Part shown: in pieces, positions 33,001 through 44,479 of the stretch
How the letters are laid out: the number at the start of each line of letters is the position of its first letter
Numbering within the stretch: the first letter of the stretch is position 1
Assembly: GCA_037783545.1 (NCBI GenBank)
Contig: JBBELK010000522.1
Coordinates: 1-64,000 of the forward strand
Length of the DNA stretch: 64,000 nt
Source: Henricia sp. BOLD:AAB3569
Lineage: Eukaryota > Echinodermata > Asteroidea > Spinulosida > Echinasteridae
Direction of reading: 5' to 3'
Made by a program: the position numbers and the translations under genes
Notes under the pieces: model-generated
What the model was told of the DNA's origin: nothing
Databases searched by the model: none
The model's input: the letters and a program-made list of their open reading frames with translations, nothing else

Positions 33001-33222
33001 ATACATCCTGAAGTTTTCAGATCAACAGAGTTTTTGTGAATTGGACAAGTTTGAAATTTGACCCCCAGTGAGACTGAAAGTGTACACTTATTGTGAAATA
33101 GCCCATAAACAAACACTCATTCAGTCAGTCACTGTACAATATTGTACTTGTTGCGCATGCGTACTGCCGGCTTGACACGAAGTGGCCCGGTTTCAATGCG
33201 GAAGTGCGCAGAATGGGCTAAT
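30098..33222. mobile_element. 3.1-kb TIR element with repeated TGTCCT-AGGACA boxes
   Basis: The ends form a long imperfect inverted repeat (about 135 bp per side). CTGCGCACTTCCG, then CTTCGTGTYAAGC, then GGGCTATTTCACAATAAGTG occur at the left end (30102-30240) and inverted at the right (33085-33210). The interior is AT-rich, with no frame above 85 codons. It carries eight copies of the palindromic box TGTCCTCTCCAGGACA or close variants. Blocks around 31850 recur near 32524, and blocks around 32040 recur near 32815, so roughly 0.7-kb sub-repeats are present. A large non-autonomous DNA element is the best reading. Confidence 0.8.
30619..32918. repeat. Eight interspersed TGTCCTCTCCAGGACA boxes
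   Basis: Positions: 30619, 30801 and 30974 (exact TGTCCTCTCCAGGACA), 31336 (inverted, TGTTCTGGAGGGGACA), 31842 (TGTCCTTTCCAGAACA), 32142 (decayed second half), 32515 (TGTCCTCTCCAGAACA) and 32903 (one base short). Most are preceded by A-rich sequence (AAAATG). The dyad TGTCCT/AGGACA around CTCC resembles a binding site for a dimeric protein. Confidence 0.85.
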
Positions 33223-33255
33223 GTAAAATTCATCTATACAGCACTGCATATTATG

Positions 33256-33631
33256 GGGTGTTATGGACGAGCGGTCTAGTGCGTCGAACTCAAGTTCCTG
33301 TGCCAGTACTAGAATGTGGGATCGATTCCGGGCCGTGACAGGTTGTGGCACTTGTGCTCTTGAGCAAGGCACTTAATCACACTTGTTCCGTCCTTCGGAA
33401 GGGATGTAAAGCCGTTGGTCCAATGTGTTAGATTTCGGTAACGCACTTTAAAGATCCCAGAGCATTATTTTGTAAAGAGCAATGGAAGGGATTCCCCGGT
33501 GTCTCCGGCCGTTTCTAATTCAACTTAGAAGTTGATACAGTAGTTATTAGAATATCTATGTTAATTGATCCCATTCCTGTAATTGGCGGTCCTTCCGCTG
33601 TTGGATGTGGTGAATAAATAAATAAATAAAT
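33256..33631 (+). mobile_element. tRNA-derived SINE (family B) with AAAT tail
   Basis: The head has GAGCGGTCTAGTGCGTCGAA (A-box) and GGGATCGATTCC (B-box), like a tRNA with a long variable arm. The body holds GAGCAAGGCACTTAATCACA, GTCCTTCGGAAGGGATGTAA and AGATCCCAGAGC. The 3' tail is (AAAT)n. An inverted copy lies at 59031-59433. SINEs of this form are copied by a LINE-encoded reverse transcriptase. Confidence 0.88.
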
Positions 33632-33639
33632 ATTGATAA

Positions 33640-34500
33640 ACTCACGACTTGGACACATCAGTTACTTTGCTGTGCCACAACCAGTATCATAAAACATTTA
33701 TTTAGAAAATACGGGAGGAGATAGACTTCATCAACAAAAATATAAAACCACAATACGAGACAATCCCCCCTTAAAATTGAGTGCCTCGATGCATCCAGGC
33801 CTAAAGTTAGGAACTCGAGAGAAAAAAGGGAAATAAAGACATGTTTTAAGCTGCTGACAACTCTCTCGAAGCGGCTATAATCAAATTGTCATTTCCTGGA
33901 CATGAATGAGTAACGTTTCATTTGATTTGGAATGCATTAATCTGAAAAGAATCACCTCTCTCTGCTTCAAGATCTGGACTTCGCACTGACCAGATAGGCT
34001 CTCATGACGGCATCACGATGTTCCCTTGGGCATCTTTGCAGCCCTCAACCGAGGAATCCCCATTACTTTCTCCAATGTAAATTGTATTACGCCCTAATCA
34101 GTTCGAGTCCAGGTCACCGGGTGATTCGGTCAAACACGATACCTCTCTCGTCAACGTGCCGCTCAGGATATAGTCTGTAATCCTACAGGAATTGAATCCA
34201 CTCATAAGCAAAGGCCAGCCGAAATTCCTGTTTCAGGGCTTGTTGACAATTCAGACTTGCCACGTATTAAAGAGCAGCCAGGAAGAGACGGTTTGATACA
34301 AAATCTGTAACCATAGACACAATTCTACAAAATTGGTGGCAAACAAGGGTCCAGCGAAGATAGGATCAGGTTCCAAGGACTACAGACACAGAATACCTCC
34401 CTCCTACAGTAGATTGGATTTGTGCACATCTTGATCCTGCCTTTGTAGAAATACTTTAAGCTGAAAAATCTTCAGATAACATGCATCTGGATTTTAAACT
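33640..34500. other. Unique block of balanced composition
   Basis: No repeat similarity to the rest of the window and no recognisable coding frame. It lies upstream of the PDZ exons in gene orientation, so it may be an intronic regulatory region. This is a guess from composition. Confidence 0.3.
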
Positions 34501-34879
34501 GGGGTAGTTTCTTAGTGGTACGTGTAGCTGATAATTTCTAATGGGTAAAAACCTGTACATGTATAGCTAGGTGGATGGCAAATCTTACAACCAAAAGAAA
34601 AAGATTATGCATTCAGTAATGGCACAGTGCCTTTTGTAAATTGCAGTTCTGCGGATAGAGGTCATCTTACTAGTTTAAAACAAAATTATTACTAAAATTT
34701 TCCTTTCGAAGACACTCTCCAAGTCTAGCAGTTTAAGTCCCAACTCAAGTCTCAAGTCCCAAAAGTTTGTAACTCAAGTGTGACTTAATTCCAAGTCAGG
34801 AACTGGAGAAAACAACCGTTTACTCTGACCTATAGTACAACAATTATCTTGTTGTCAAAGGCAAAAAATACTACACGTA

Positions 34880-35085
34880 TGGGTCTTTCCACAGTAAAGG
34901 GGCCATTTTGGCAACACAGATCATATTTTCGAGGAAATACCTTTGTCTGGTCTCAAAATAAAAGAAATAAGTTTAAGTTGTTCTGAACAGATAACTTAGG
35001 CCCAAATAGGGTTATAAATAGTGTGACAACATGCCTTTCTAAAAACCCTGCGTACAAATTTCCAATCGTAACTGGGACGGACACT
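34880..35085 (+). repeat. Single arm of the palindromic element at 62384
   Basis: TTCCACAGTAAAG, GGCAACACAGA, ATACCTTTGTCTGGTCTC, ATAACTTAGGCCCAA and ACAACATGCCTTTCTAAAAA occur in the same order as in the left arm at 62384-62590. No second arm follows, so this copy is half of the element or has lost one arm. Confidence 0.85.
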
Positions 35086-35141
35086 CATATGGGAATACAG
35101 GTGTGGGTGGCCAGTCCATAAGTGTACTTTTAAGATAGGGA

Positions 35142-35296
35142 CCTGGGCTGCATTCCACTTACATATACGCAAATGTTGCCAGTGTTTGGCACTGGTTACA
35201 GTGGTTTTCGGCATTCATCTATGGGAAGCCAAGTTCCTGTTGTTGGCGAACGTTGCAAACGTTTGCAATGTTTGCGTATTTGGAACGCAGTCCTGG
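35142..35296. mobile_element. Small foldback MITE, GCAAAYRTTGC words
   Basis: The ends CCTGGGCTGCATTCCA and the complement of TGGAACGCAGTCCTGG match with two mismatches. ACGCAAATGTTGCCAGTG near the left and GTTGCAAACGTTTGCAATG near the right carry the same core. 155 bp, non-coding. Confidence 0.8.
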
Positions 35297-35454
35297 ATGT
35301 TGATAATGACCCAAGCTTTATTCCTATTCATAAATGTTTTTTGTGTTATCAGTAAAACTCCCAAAATTTCCCTACGTCGTGTCCCCATTTATTCTACCGC
35401 AAAACTATGCTAGTTTGAAGGAGAAGTATACCCAAGGAACAAAAGGCATTTTGC

Positions 35455-36142
35455 TAAAGGCGTGTTCCCATTGGACTTCTTTTTCCGCGCCCTCGCTGGA
35501 ACATTCCGCGACTCCCTGTAAACATTCCTTCCTGTAAATCTCCCGTGCGTTCCCACTAACCATATTTTACACGACGCGAGCGGAAAATTTAGCTACTCGG
35601 CTGGCCATATGTGGTCAATTGAGGGCGTGGTTTACATAATCTTTGACCTAACAGGATGTTTGACATGCCATGTGATACACATATTGGCGCGAAATTATTA
35701 ATTGTGTGCATGCTGCACGAAACCCAATCAAATTTCGAACAACTTCGATTAAACTTACATTTGCGAAGAAAAAGAGCATGAAAAATCACGTGAGTACGTA
35801 CATACAGGGCCCGTACATAATGACCAGAATTTTTTTGCACAATGTGTGGTTGCATTGCACGATGCAGGAAGTGACGTCATTTATTTGGCATTTTACACAG
35901 CGGCAGCGGTAGTTCTACAGGGCGGCGCTGTTCCCATTGGACTTTTCGAGGGCCCTGTAAAACTCCCGCGGTTGAGCGGAAAGTTTCCGCGGCCTCTCTC
36001 GCCCTGTACGTTTTACATCGTGGTCGCGGTAACTTTACAGGGATGCTAATTCTCCGTGCGTCCCCACTGGACTAAATTTTGTTACTCTCCCGCACAACCA
36101 CGGGAGTTTAACCAAAAATAGTCCAATGGGAACACCACTTTA
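35455..36142. mobile_element. Foldback element, GTTCCCATTGGACT ends
   Basis: The left end TAAAGGCGTGTTCCCATTGG and the right end (complement TAAAGTGGTGTTCCCATTGG) share about 30 bp. GTTCCCATTGGACTTTT recurs inside at 35929, and CCTGTAAA, CGCGG and GTTCCCAC words recur in both orientations. This suggests either internal duplication or insertion of a sister element. No transposase frame. Confidence 0.8.
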
Positions 36143-36253
36143 GAGTGCAATTCATACATGATTGCTGTACAAAGAGCAAGAAATATGACCCACTGAAAAG
36201 CAGATGTGAACAACACACAACAAACTGTATTTGCAGCGATGCTTTGTCCAATA

Positions 36254-36455
36254 TGAGCAATGCCATTTTGTTCGAGAACTGGGCAATGAATGACATTTTT
36301 GCAAACAACATTTTCGTGTAACTTTTTAAAAGTCCAATCGGAACACCTGAATGTGGGCGATGCCATTTTGTCCAAAAACTGGGCAAAGAATGACATTTTT
36401 GCGTACAACGTTTTCGTCTAACTTTTAAAAAGTCAATCTGAACACCTGAATGTGA
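36254..36455. repeat. ~102-bp tandem duplication
   Basis: GATGCCATTTTGTCCAAAAA and AATGACATTTTTGCGTACAA at 36356 onward repeat GCAATGCCATTTTGTTCGAG and AATGACATTTTTGCAAACAA from 36256. Both units end AACACCTGAATGTG. Confidence 0.85.
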
Positions 36456-37199
36456 CGTACATAATACTGCAGCACTGTCAAGTGATAACATTATAATTTT
36501 CCCCTTTTTCAGTGCAAATTACAATGCACACTATAGCAGAAAATATTTACACATAATCTATCTATGCAAACAACCAAACGTGCATTCTTCATTGTGAGAA
36601 ACAAATTACTGAAACGCAATTAAATATTATATTGCACACGGCTTGCGTCAACAAACACCTAAATAACTGAACCCATTCAGTCATGAAAAATCTGCAAGCT
36701 ATTTCAAGGTCTGATGACAGGTTCAAGGCGGCATTCCACACACATCATCTTTCAATTTATTATTTAGAGATAGCACTAGCTTTCAAATTTCATTCACTCA
36801 AATTTAATTGAATTGAAGATCCTTCACCTACATGTACGTGCATTTTTATTTATTTGCTTAGTTTCTGAAAGGCAAAGGTTTTGTAACCTTTTCAGACAGG
36901 AGAAACGTAATCAGGATCCGAATGCCAAACGTGCCAGTGTGCGAAGGCCACGCGAGAAGTCTGACCAATCGGCAATATAAAGCTGAGTTTGATAAACGAT
37001 GTGTCCATAAACCCCAATGGTCACTCATACAGACTTGACCAAAACCCGCAAAAATGTCGACATGTGCATGTTCATTTATCTTTGACCGATTCTAAAATGC
37101 AACACTCTGAAAACACGCATCTTGATCTTCAGACTCAAAAAAGGAATCATAAAGACTTGAAAACTAGACTCACTCATGCATTATTTCTCTACATAAATG
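36456..37199. other. No recognisable gene
   Basis: AT-rich with an 89-codon frame at 36989-37258 that runs into the next foldback. No domain seen. Confidence 0.35.
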
Positions 37200-37201
37200 T
37201 T

Positions 37202-37478
37202 AAGGCCAATTTACACGACCATTCTTTTGTTCAAAAATTTCATCCAACATTTGTATGATGATGTTCTATCGTGTAAACGGGAATTTGAACATCTGCGAAC
37301 AAGCTTGAACATGTTGGACGATGTTTGAGCATGCACAATAATTTGAACAAATGTATGATAGTGTTTAACCTCTAAACCAATCAGATTACAGATTTAGGTC
37401 ACATGTTATTTCAGGTTGCAAGAAAATCCACAAAATCTGTAAAACATTCATGAAAATCTCTGGTGTAAACTGGGACTT
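37202..37478. mobile_element. Foldback MITE, GAACAWTTGT words
   Basis: The left end AAGGCCAATTTACACGACC and the right end (complement AAGTCCCAGTTTACACCA) are inverted. GTGTAAACGGGAATTTG at 37271 gives a further inner inverted end. TTTGAACA, GAACATGTTGGA and AACAAATG words recur. Confidence 0.7.
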
Positions 37479-38819
37479 CTAGTGCCCTTGAACAAATGCA
37501 AACATTGTTGGATGGCATTTTAGAACAAAATTACAGTATAAGTCTGTAATTTAAAATATTCAAAGGTCGACTAGGGGAAACAAAGTTAGTGCCTGGAAAT
37601 GTAGAAGGTTCAAGTCCCAAAGAGCACAATACATATGAAGTTTTTAAAAAAGGTCTTCATATTAAAGGACAAATTTAGCAATAGATTTTTCTTAATAAGG
37701 CCTCAATGTCCAGTGCCAGTTTTAACCAACTCAGATTGGTTAAAATTCTTTTCTTGATTTCAATATTAGCCATAACTCCTACAACATGAAGCATGTGCTT
37801 TGCAGGGGCTGTGGTGCAGGGGCTGTGGTACAGGGGAGGGGGTGGGGCGACAACTGCTCCATCCCCAATAATTTTGACGAAGTGCCCTTTTTTCCCACAA
37901 AATGCCCTTTTCAAAGAATGAAACAACTTATGGATTTTTATAGGGGACTTTAAAAACATATGACATCTATTTTTAGTTTAATGACTCCAGGCTTAAAGGG
38001 GGAATCAGAGTTAATTTCTCTGCTTTTCACGAGAATAAAAAGGTATTATATTGATCCTCAGTTACTAGAGAGACAATTTCCTAATAAAAAATAGAAACTT
38101 CCATCCCTGTTAAAAATTTGGGACAATTGTTCATCGTAAGTTTACTTTCCATTTTATGCTAACAACAAACGAAAACATGTGAATCTTTGCACGGTGAAAA
38201 GCGCCCTCTGTAGTTAAGCTGTCTTTGTCTGTGGCTCCGGCCTGGTGTATCCCAGCAATATTAATGGATTAAGAACCATCTTGGGCCAATGCTAATTTGA
38301 ACATTCACCCCTCTTAAGCATATTTATTAACACCAAGAGAATTCACGAAGGTACACTACACATAAAGAAGACATCGAATTCAAAATATTAAGCCTATTAA
38401 ACCGTAAAACACCGAGCGTTTCGAAAACGGCCTATGTGGAACAGATTTTGCGCGTACGTCGAAACATCCAAACGTATCACGTGCATAGCTACACCCTGGT
38501 TACTGCTATTTGCATATAAATTGCCTGCCGACCCGGTACTTTTCATTGGGAAAATACTAAAAAATCATAAAGTGGATGGATCTAAAAAGGTAGGAGGATT
38601 GTATTTTTATTCATAGACTATCGACTAGTTCAAATAAATCTGGCGAGGCCTAGTCTTCGGACAGTACAAACTCTAAATTCCCTTTTAAATTGGGACTTCT
38701 TTTTAAGAGCATGAGACTTGCTGTTAATGATTTGAGACTTGAACTGAGACTCAAAATTGGAGACTTGTTGCCTCATTTAAAAATTCTGAGCAGAGCACTA
38801 AATGCACGATTACACTTTA
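37479..38819. other. AT-rich DNA, no supported gene
   Basis: Contains a G-rich patch at 37805-37850 and a degenerate GAGACTTG stretch at 38700-38770 resembling that at 34720-34800. No coding frame is recognised. Confidence 0.4.
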
Positions 38820-39420
38820 TGGGCAATTTGACGTATCTTTAAGTGCCGTCTTTAAAACACACTCAAAGGCAGATTTACTCTCCAGCGCGCGACCGACACG
38901 AAAATCTACACAGTTGATAATCAACTTAGCTAGCCTCTCTCGTGGTCATTTACACACTTATTTGGACAACATTAAAAGGTCGGGCTATATCCCGACAACA
39001 TCTGTTGTCATGGTTACTGCAGTGAAAGACTGAGGGGAATTAGAGTAAGAGGAAGGAACAACGACACACAAACGGAAGAGCACTGAGGGAATTGATAAAT
39101 GGACGGTTGCCATGCAATGCAGCGTGCTTACAAAAGGCTAAACTAGCAAATGTCAACGTTTGCTCGGTAGTCATGGGTGCTGTATAGTTACTGGCTGCTC
39201 GGATACTCTAGCACGGAGGAAATCATTAAATCAACACAATCTCTAAATTAATTACAAATCCGACAGCTGCAGATCTCACTCTGTTTTGTTCGAATAGAAA
39301 GTTCAACCTGATTGATGGGATACAAAGATTCAGATAATGAAATGGACACATGGCGCGTGATTCATCAAAGCCTTAAGAAGTGCTAATGGATGGTAGGGGA
39401 AGCGAGGAAGGAATTTCTTC
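38820..39420. other. Unique block of balanced composition
   Basis: No repeat, no domain. Similar in character to 33640-34500, so possibly non-coding regulatory DNA. Confidence 0.25.
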
Positions 39421-39450
39421 CTGTGTTTGGGGGAAAATTTCACGAAAAAA

Positions 39451-39511
39451 TCGTGCCACGAAATACGCAGCTCCATAGCAAAGGCATGAAACTGCGTATT
39501 TCGTGGCACGA
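39451..39511. repeat. Perfect 20-bp hairpin
   Basis: TCGTGCCACGAAATACGCAG at 39451-39470 and its exact complement at 39492-39511 with a 21-nt loop. It could be a small MITE or a structured RNA element; no T-run follows on either strand to suggest a pol III terminator. Confidence 0.9.
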
Positions 39512-39683
39512 ATTTGGCGCGCGCGCATTGCTGACGATCCTGTGCCTTTAAAGATTACATGATTGGGAAACTGTTAAAAATGGCGTTATCTCCATGTGTA
39601 ATTATTTGCGTATGATAAAAATCAATCTGTGTGTAAGGGCAGCTCAGTACCTCATCAACGTTAAAAAAAAACAGTGACAAATT

Positions 39684-40129
39684 GGGATGGGATGTTTAAC
39701 CGGTTAACTGAAAAAAAGGAATGTTTCCTAATAAGTCGCGTGTCCTAAGTCAAGAAAAACTTGTTGAGTTTCATGGCTGAGTGGGCCAGCGAATTAAACT
39801 CAACACCTTGAAAAACAATGAAAAACTGTGCAATAAGGATGAGACATTTAACTGGTTAACCGTTCAACCGAAAACAAAATGAAAAACCGGTTTTGCCGAT
39901 CGTTTAAAGGTTTTCAGAGGGTTATTTGTAATGACTTCATGAAACAAATTTTCATGAAATAAATTTATATGAGGTCGTCGATGAAGGTTTAACAATTATT
40001 TCGGTGGCCTAGGGGTATCGTGTACATTGCCCATAAACACTCTTTAGTGTCGGCCGAACGGTTATCCGGTTAACAGATACTTGAAAGAATTGAAAACCGG
40101 TTTCTAGATTAACCTTAAAATCCCATCCT
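39684..40129. mobile_element. Foldback element, AACCGGTTAACC words
   Basis: The ends GGGATGGGATGTTTAACCGG and the complement of TTAACCTTAAAATCCCATCC are inverted. A second, near-identical end (AAGGATGAGACATTTAACTG) lies at 39836. GGTTAACCG, CCGGTTAAC and AAAACCGG words recur across the element. Ends of this form occur in hAT-type MITEs, which would leave an 8-bp duplication; none is visible. Confidence 0.75.
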
Positions 40130-40675
40130 TACTGTGCGAAGCCACTGTCCTTTTAAGCCTTTTAAGGACTTGTCGCTGTTTTTTTTTAGCTTAACAGCTT
40201 TATTTATAACCTCCAAATCAATCTACATGTATTTCTGAAAATGATGACACTTTATATTGCAAAGCACTTCAAAGAAGTTTTGTGTCAAGCATAGCACAAG
40301 AACAAAATCATCTCTAGTAATGCATCTATTTTGGTTTGTTGATCACAAAAATGTCTTCGACCCCTTGCCGCAAAAAATGTCTTTGACCCTAAAAATGTGA
40401 TTTATTTTGGAAGGTTTATCCCTCAATTTCTTAAGCATGGTAAAAATTGCATCAATTTAAGGCACAAAACCATGCAGGGAACCACCTGATTTGGCTTGCT
40501 AATAAGTGCTTTAGCACAAAATAGATTTTATAAAATGATGATAATGCCCTTTTTAGCACAGTGCTATAAAGCAGAAAACGTGTGCCAACAGGTTTTTGTG
40601 AAATTGGGGGCCTGTTATGTAATTACAATGAAGGGGTGCATTTTGAATACATGTCCCGGGAAACTACCCCACTTC
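40130..40675. other. No recognisable feature
   Basis: AT-rich, short frames only. Confidence 0.35.
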
Positions 40676-40775
40676 AAAAAGGGTTTTATCCCTCTGTATG
40701 GCTTGCTAAACTCAGGTGATAGCCAATCCCAATCATTGAGAAACAACTGCACTACTGTGATTCGAAACCACCCTC
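40676..40775 (+). repeat. Interspersed repeat R2, copy 3
   Basis: GGTTTTATCCCTCTGTATGG, GATAGCCAATCCCAATCATT and CTGTGATTCGAAACCACC match the R2 copies at 10 kb in order. The MITE site is empty here too. Confidence 0.85.
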
Positions 40776-40789
40776 ACAGGTACCAGTTT

Positions 40790-40915
40790 GGGGCCGTCCA
40801 TAAAGTACGTACGTATGAAATGCCAACTTTTTAGAACCCCCTCCCCCCTGTACGCATGGCGTACGCAGTGGCTCCAAACCAACCCCCCCCCCCCCCTCCC
40901 CCCACCCCCTCTTTA
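40790..40915. repeat. GGGGCCGTCCA MITE end and poly-C tract
   Basis: GGGGCCGTCCATAAAGTACG begins a sequence whose terminal motif recurs as GGGGGCCGTCCAAAGTTTTC at 41523. A C-rich tract lies at 40884-40914. Neither copy shows both ends clearly. Confidence 0.5.
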
Positions 40916-41179
40916 CGCATACGCATTCCATATATATACCTCAGCATTGGTAAGCATTGGTTCAGTACTACATGTATAGTGCTACATGTATATACTACTA
41001 TGGTACGATTTGCATGTCACATTCAAAGTCTGAAATATATGTATATGACAAAATGTATAGATTTCTTTTGCATTTATTTTAAACTAAAAATGACACATCA
41101 AGCATCAGTAACTGCAGATTTAATGGGAAAACCTAAATTGAGGAGTGAGAAAAATGTGTGGCCTGTCTAAAATGTTTTG

Positions 41180-41385
41180 TACATAAGGTCTGAAGCCATG
41201 GTCAACTTGTCCTTCCTTTCCCGATTTACTAAAATGCGTACATACGCATTGGCTTGGACTCTGACAAGCATTGGCTTGGGAGACTATGGCAAAATGCCTT
41301 GCCCAAGGGCAAATGCACCGAGGATGTGGGCAGGCCTGGTTTTTGAACTCTCAATCAGCAGAATTAACCATGATACGTGTTTTCC
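41180..41385 (-). mobile_element. SINE fragment (minus strand)
   Basis: Read on the minus strand, GAGTTCAAAAACCAGGCCTG (degenerate B-box) is followed by TGCCCTTGGGCAAGGCATTT, the motif shared by other SINEs in this window. Confidence 0.55.
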
Positions 41386-41577
41386 TGGACTTGGGACACA
41401 CGACTTAGAAAACATAACTTTTAATACAACCCTGTGGGAAATTGTTTAGATACAGTACATGTATGTTGGGAGTTGGGATGACCGACCAATTTTCCAGGAA
41501 TTTTGCAAACTCTGAGAGAGTTGGGGGCCGTCCAAAGTTTTCTAAATGTTCACGGTTCTACAAAGTGTAGGAAGGGA

Positions 41578-41597
41578 GTGGGGGGGGGGGGGGGGGT
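41578..41597. repeat. Poly-G tract
   Basis: GTGGGG followed by about 14 G. Confidence 0.9.
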
Positions 41598-41639
41598 AAA
41601 AAGTCCCTTTGGCTGTTCGGGTCCTGGTACGTCAACAAA

Positions 41640-42380
41640 CATCAATGACGTACATGTATCTGATGTCCCCAAGAAAACCAAACTGCGCAATTCTGTTTCC
41701 GTAGTCGTCTCTGTCTTGCATGCAGCAACCACATGAGATAGCCAAAGGCAGACTCGGGCCGACAACTAGCCTGGGACAGCTGGGAGAGTAACGTTTAATG
41801 TGTGACGGATAAACACCAGCTTTTATGTCAGGGTAAGGATTGAGACATGACATCATAGTTGTAGTTTCTGCAGCCTTGCCTTGAGACTTCCGTTACGATG
41901 CAGAATCTTGGGATGTTTTCCAGGATGTCTTATGCTTATTAATTCCTCTCCCCTCAAGCATTTTACAGGAAATGTTACACTCTAATTGTGATTTTTCTGT
42001 TTTGAAATGAAGTAGCTCGACTCTTTTTGAAGTATAAATTACATGTTTGATTTCAGTCAACAACTATCATCTGAACACGATATCATCTTTATCTTGATAT
42101 GATTACTATACACAAGACTTCCCAGTGATAGAGCAATGATGTTAATACTGGGATATGGTGAGCCCTATAAAACGTTCCACCGTTTACCTGGCAACCTATT
42201 GCAGGGATACAAATTTCAAGTGTGAATTGTGGTTTATTGTGGGGTTAAAAACTCTTTGAGTTAGATATAATCAAAGCGGGTTCTGAATAGGTACAATAGG
42301 AAATCGCTAAAATGTAACAGACACCGCCATAACGAGCTCTCTATAAAAACACCACTATAACGAACATTGGGCCAAGGTCT
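41640..42380. other. No recognisable feature
   Basis: Short frames, no repeat identified. Confidence 0.35.
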
Positions 42381-42527
42381 ATAGAGCCTTTGCACGGCGG
42401 CCATGACAGAGGGCAGTCACATTGTCACCGTGTGTCATGCATGAGTACGTGCTTTGTGGTTCTATTGTTGCATCATTTAAATAAGAAAACCTGCCCCCTG
42501 TCATGGCCGCCGGTGCAGAAGCTCTAT
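42381..42527. mobile_element. 147-bp MITE
   Basis: ATAGAGCCTTTGCACGGCGG at the left mirrors the right end (complement ATAGAGCTTCTGCACCGGCG), and the repeat extends through CCATGACAGRGGGCAG, 37 bp in all. The interior is about 70 bp and non-coding. Confidence 0.88.
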
Positions 42528-44479
42528 TGTAATGTACTTTTTTCTACATTGTAACAAACGACCACCATTACCAAACACTGCTTATGGTTCCCATGTATTG
42601 ATATCTAACCACTAGATGCAGCAACACCCTCTAAATTTGAAGCCACCGTCCACCATCTTAATACTTCAAAAACAATGCCTTGCCCACACTGCATGGTTAT
42701 ATTATTTTCACTTGAGTACATGTTAAGTGGAATGCAAGTGATTGCACGGACCAAAAAGCAGTCTAGGCAAAGCATTGTCTTAGGAGTACTAAGATGGCTG
42801 CCACATGGCCTAATTTCTCAAATTTCCAGCTGCTGTTGCATGCTAAGTAACTCTTTTTCTTTCTTTTTGGAAAGTGAAGGATAGCATGTGACAATTTACG
42901 TGGTATATGTTCACCAAAAAACTAAAAAATAAATGTTGACAACACAGTCTACAAATGTTGTAAACTATTTTTTATTAAATTTTGTGAGGGAAAACAATAG
43001 TGACTGAAATCGTGCCTTGATCAAAGTATAAGTTACTAGCAACACTATACCGCAAATTGGCTCTTGGGCATGTCTCCACACACGGGTGCACTGTACAGGC
43101 CTATAAATCACGCACTACTACAGGTTTCATAACCAAAATAACACCCCTGCAGGCTGGCCGCAAACTGTGTTTGTAAACACGCCTACGCAACAGATGCGCA
43201 CGCTCTGAAAATAAGTGCGCTGTAACTTCACTCCTGTTTTCTTCGCAGCTCTAAATAGCTAAAGACGTTTTTGAATGGCGCTTTTCCGTTTCTTTGGGGA
43301 TATTATTATCAAGGGTATTTCTAATCTCCGTATGAAAAAAATAAACAGATAGAATGAATTGAATTTTGACTAGGCCGGGTAACGAAATGAAGACCATTTC
43401 TAAATTTATCCCTCCATGGGATATTTTTGGAGTTGAGGATAATATTGCTCATGATTGAGATGCACTGCTGAATCGACCAGAATATTGTGACAATGAATGC
43501 ATCTCATTCACTCAATTACAACTGAGAATTTGACCATGGAGAACCTGCTATGTGGGATGAATATTCTTATCAGCTATGTGCAACAAAACTTAAATCACTG
43601 ATTTATAATAAATGTTGTTATTAAAAGACCCAAAAAATCATTTGCAAGATGAACCTTTTTTTTTTACAGATTCCTGAAATAAAAATGTAAAATAACTAAA
43701 GAAAAATGTAGTTTTGTTCTTATTCTCAACTCAAAGAAAGTAAAATTTTGAGTCATTGCAAATGATACAAGAAGTGAGAGACCATACTTTTCTTCTTTTT
43801 TTCTTTCACTTCTGTGGTAAATTTTTCTATTTCAGGAACATTTATTTCAATGTTGTCATTTATCACAATAAATACAAACAAATATTACATAATATTGATG
43901 TGTTGAACCAAAATAATGTGTACAAAGCAGTAGCAATAGTGTAATTTGAGCAAGAAAATTAAAAACAATGGACAACATCTAGGTATAAGGTGAAGCGATC
44001 AGCTTTTGTACCCTAACCTATGGACAGACAAACATACAGGACCAGGGTACTAGACATAAAAACAGGACACACAAACAAATACCAGTGTGGGAAAAGTCCA
44101 AATAGATATACATGCTAATTCATGAATAATGTATGAGTCAAGAAATCGACCCTTTAGGTTTTTTGTGAATACAAAAATAGTGGGCAAAACTTTTATTGAA
44201 TCATCCAAGTTATTCCAGTATAGAGTTCCTCAATGAACAACACTGTTCTTGGACATTGACGTTCTGTTATATTGTACAAATAAATTACCTCGAACACTAC
44301 CTCGAGAACATTTGATGTAAGTAAAACAAGATTTTAAGCAAAAGGAAGTACTGTACATTACTTCTTAGTTTATACATGAATTTTCCCAATTGAAAATAGT
44401 ATACATGTAGGCATCATACTGATATTCATAACCGGCCGTCAAGAGCACAGTAAAGCACCATAACATCTTAAGTAACGTG
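42528..44479. other. AT-rich DNA
   Basis: No gene. The segment near 43736-43770 repeats 9033-9066. A U-rich plus-strand frame at 43756-43944 reflects base composition. Confidence 0.4.

Noticed and set aside
36254-36455. CRISPR-like or direct-repeat array
   Set aside because: Only two 102-bp units without spacers; this is a simple tandem duplication in eukaryotic DNA.
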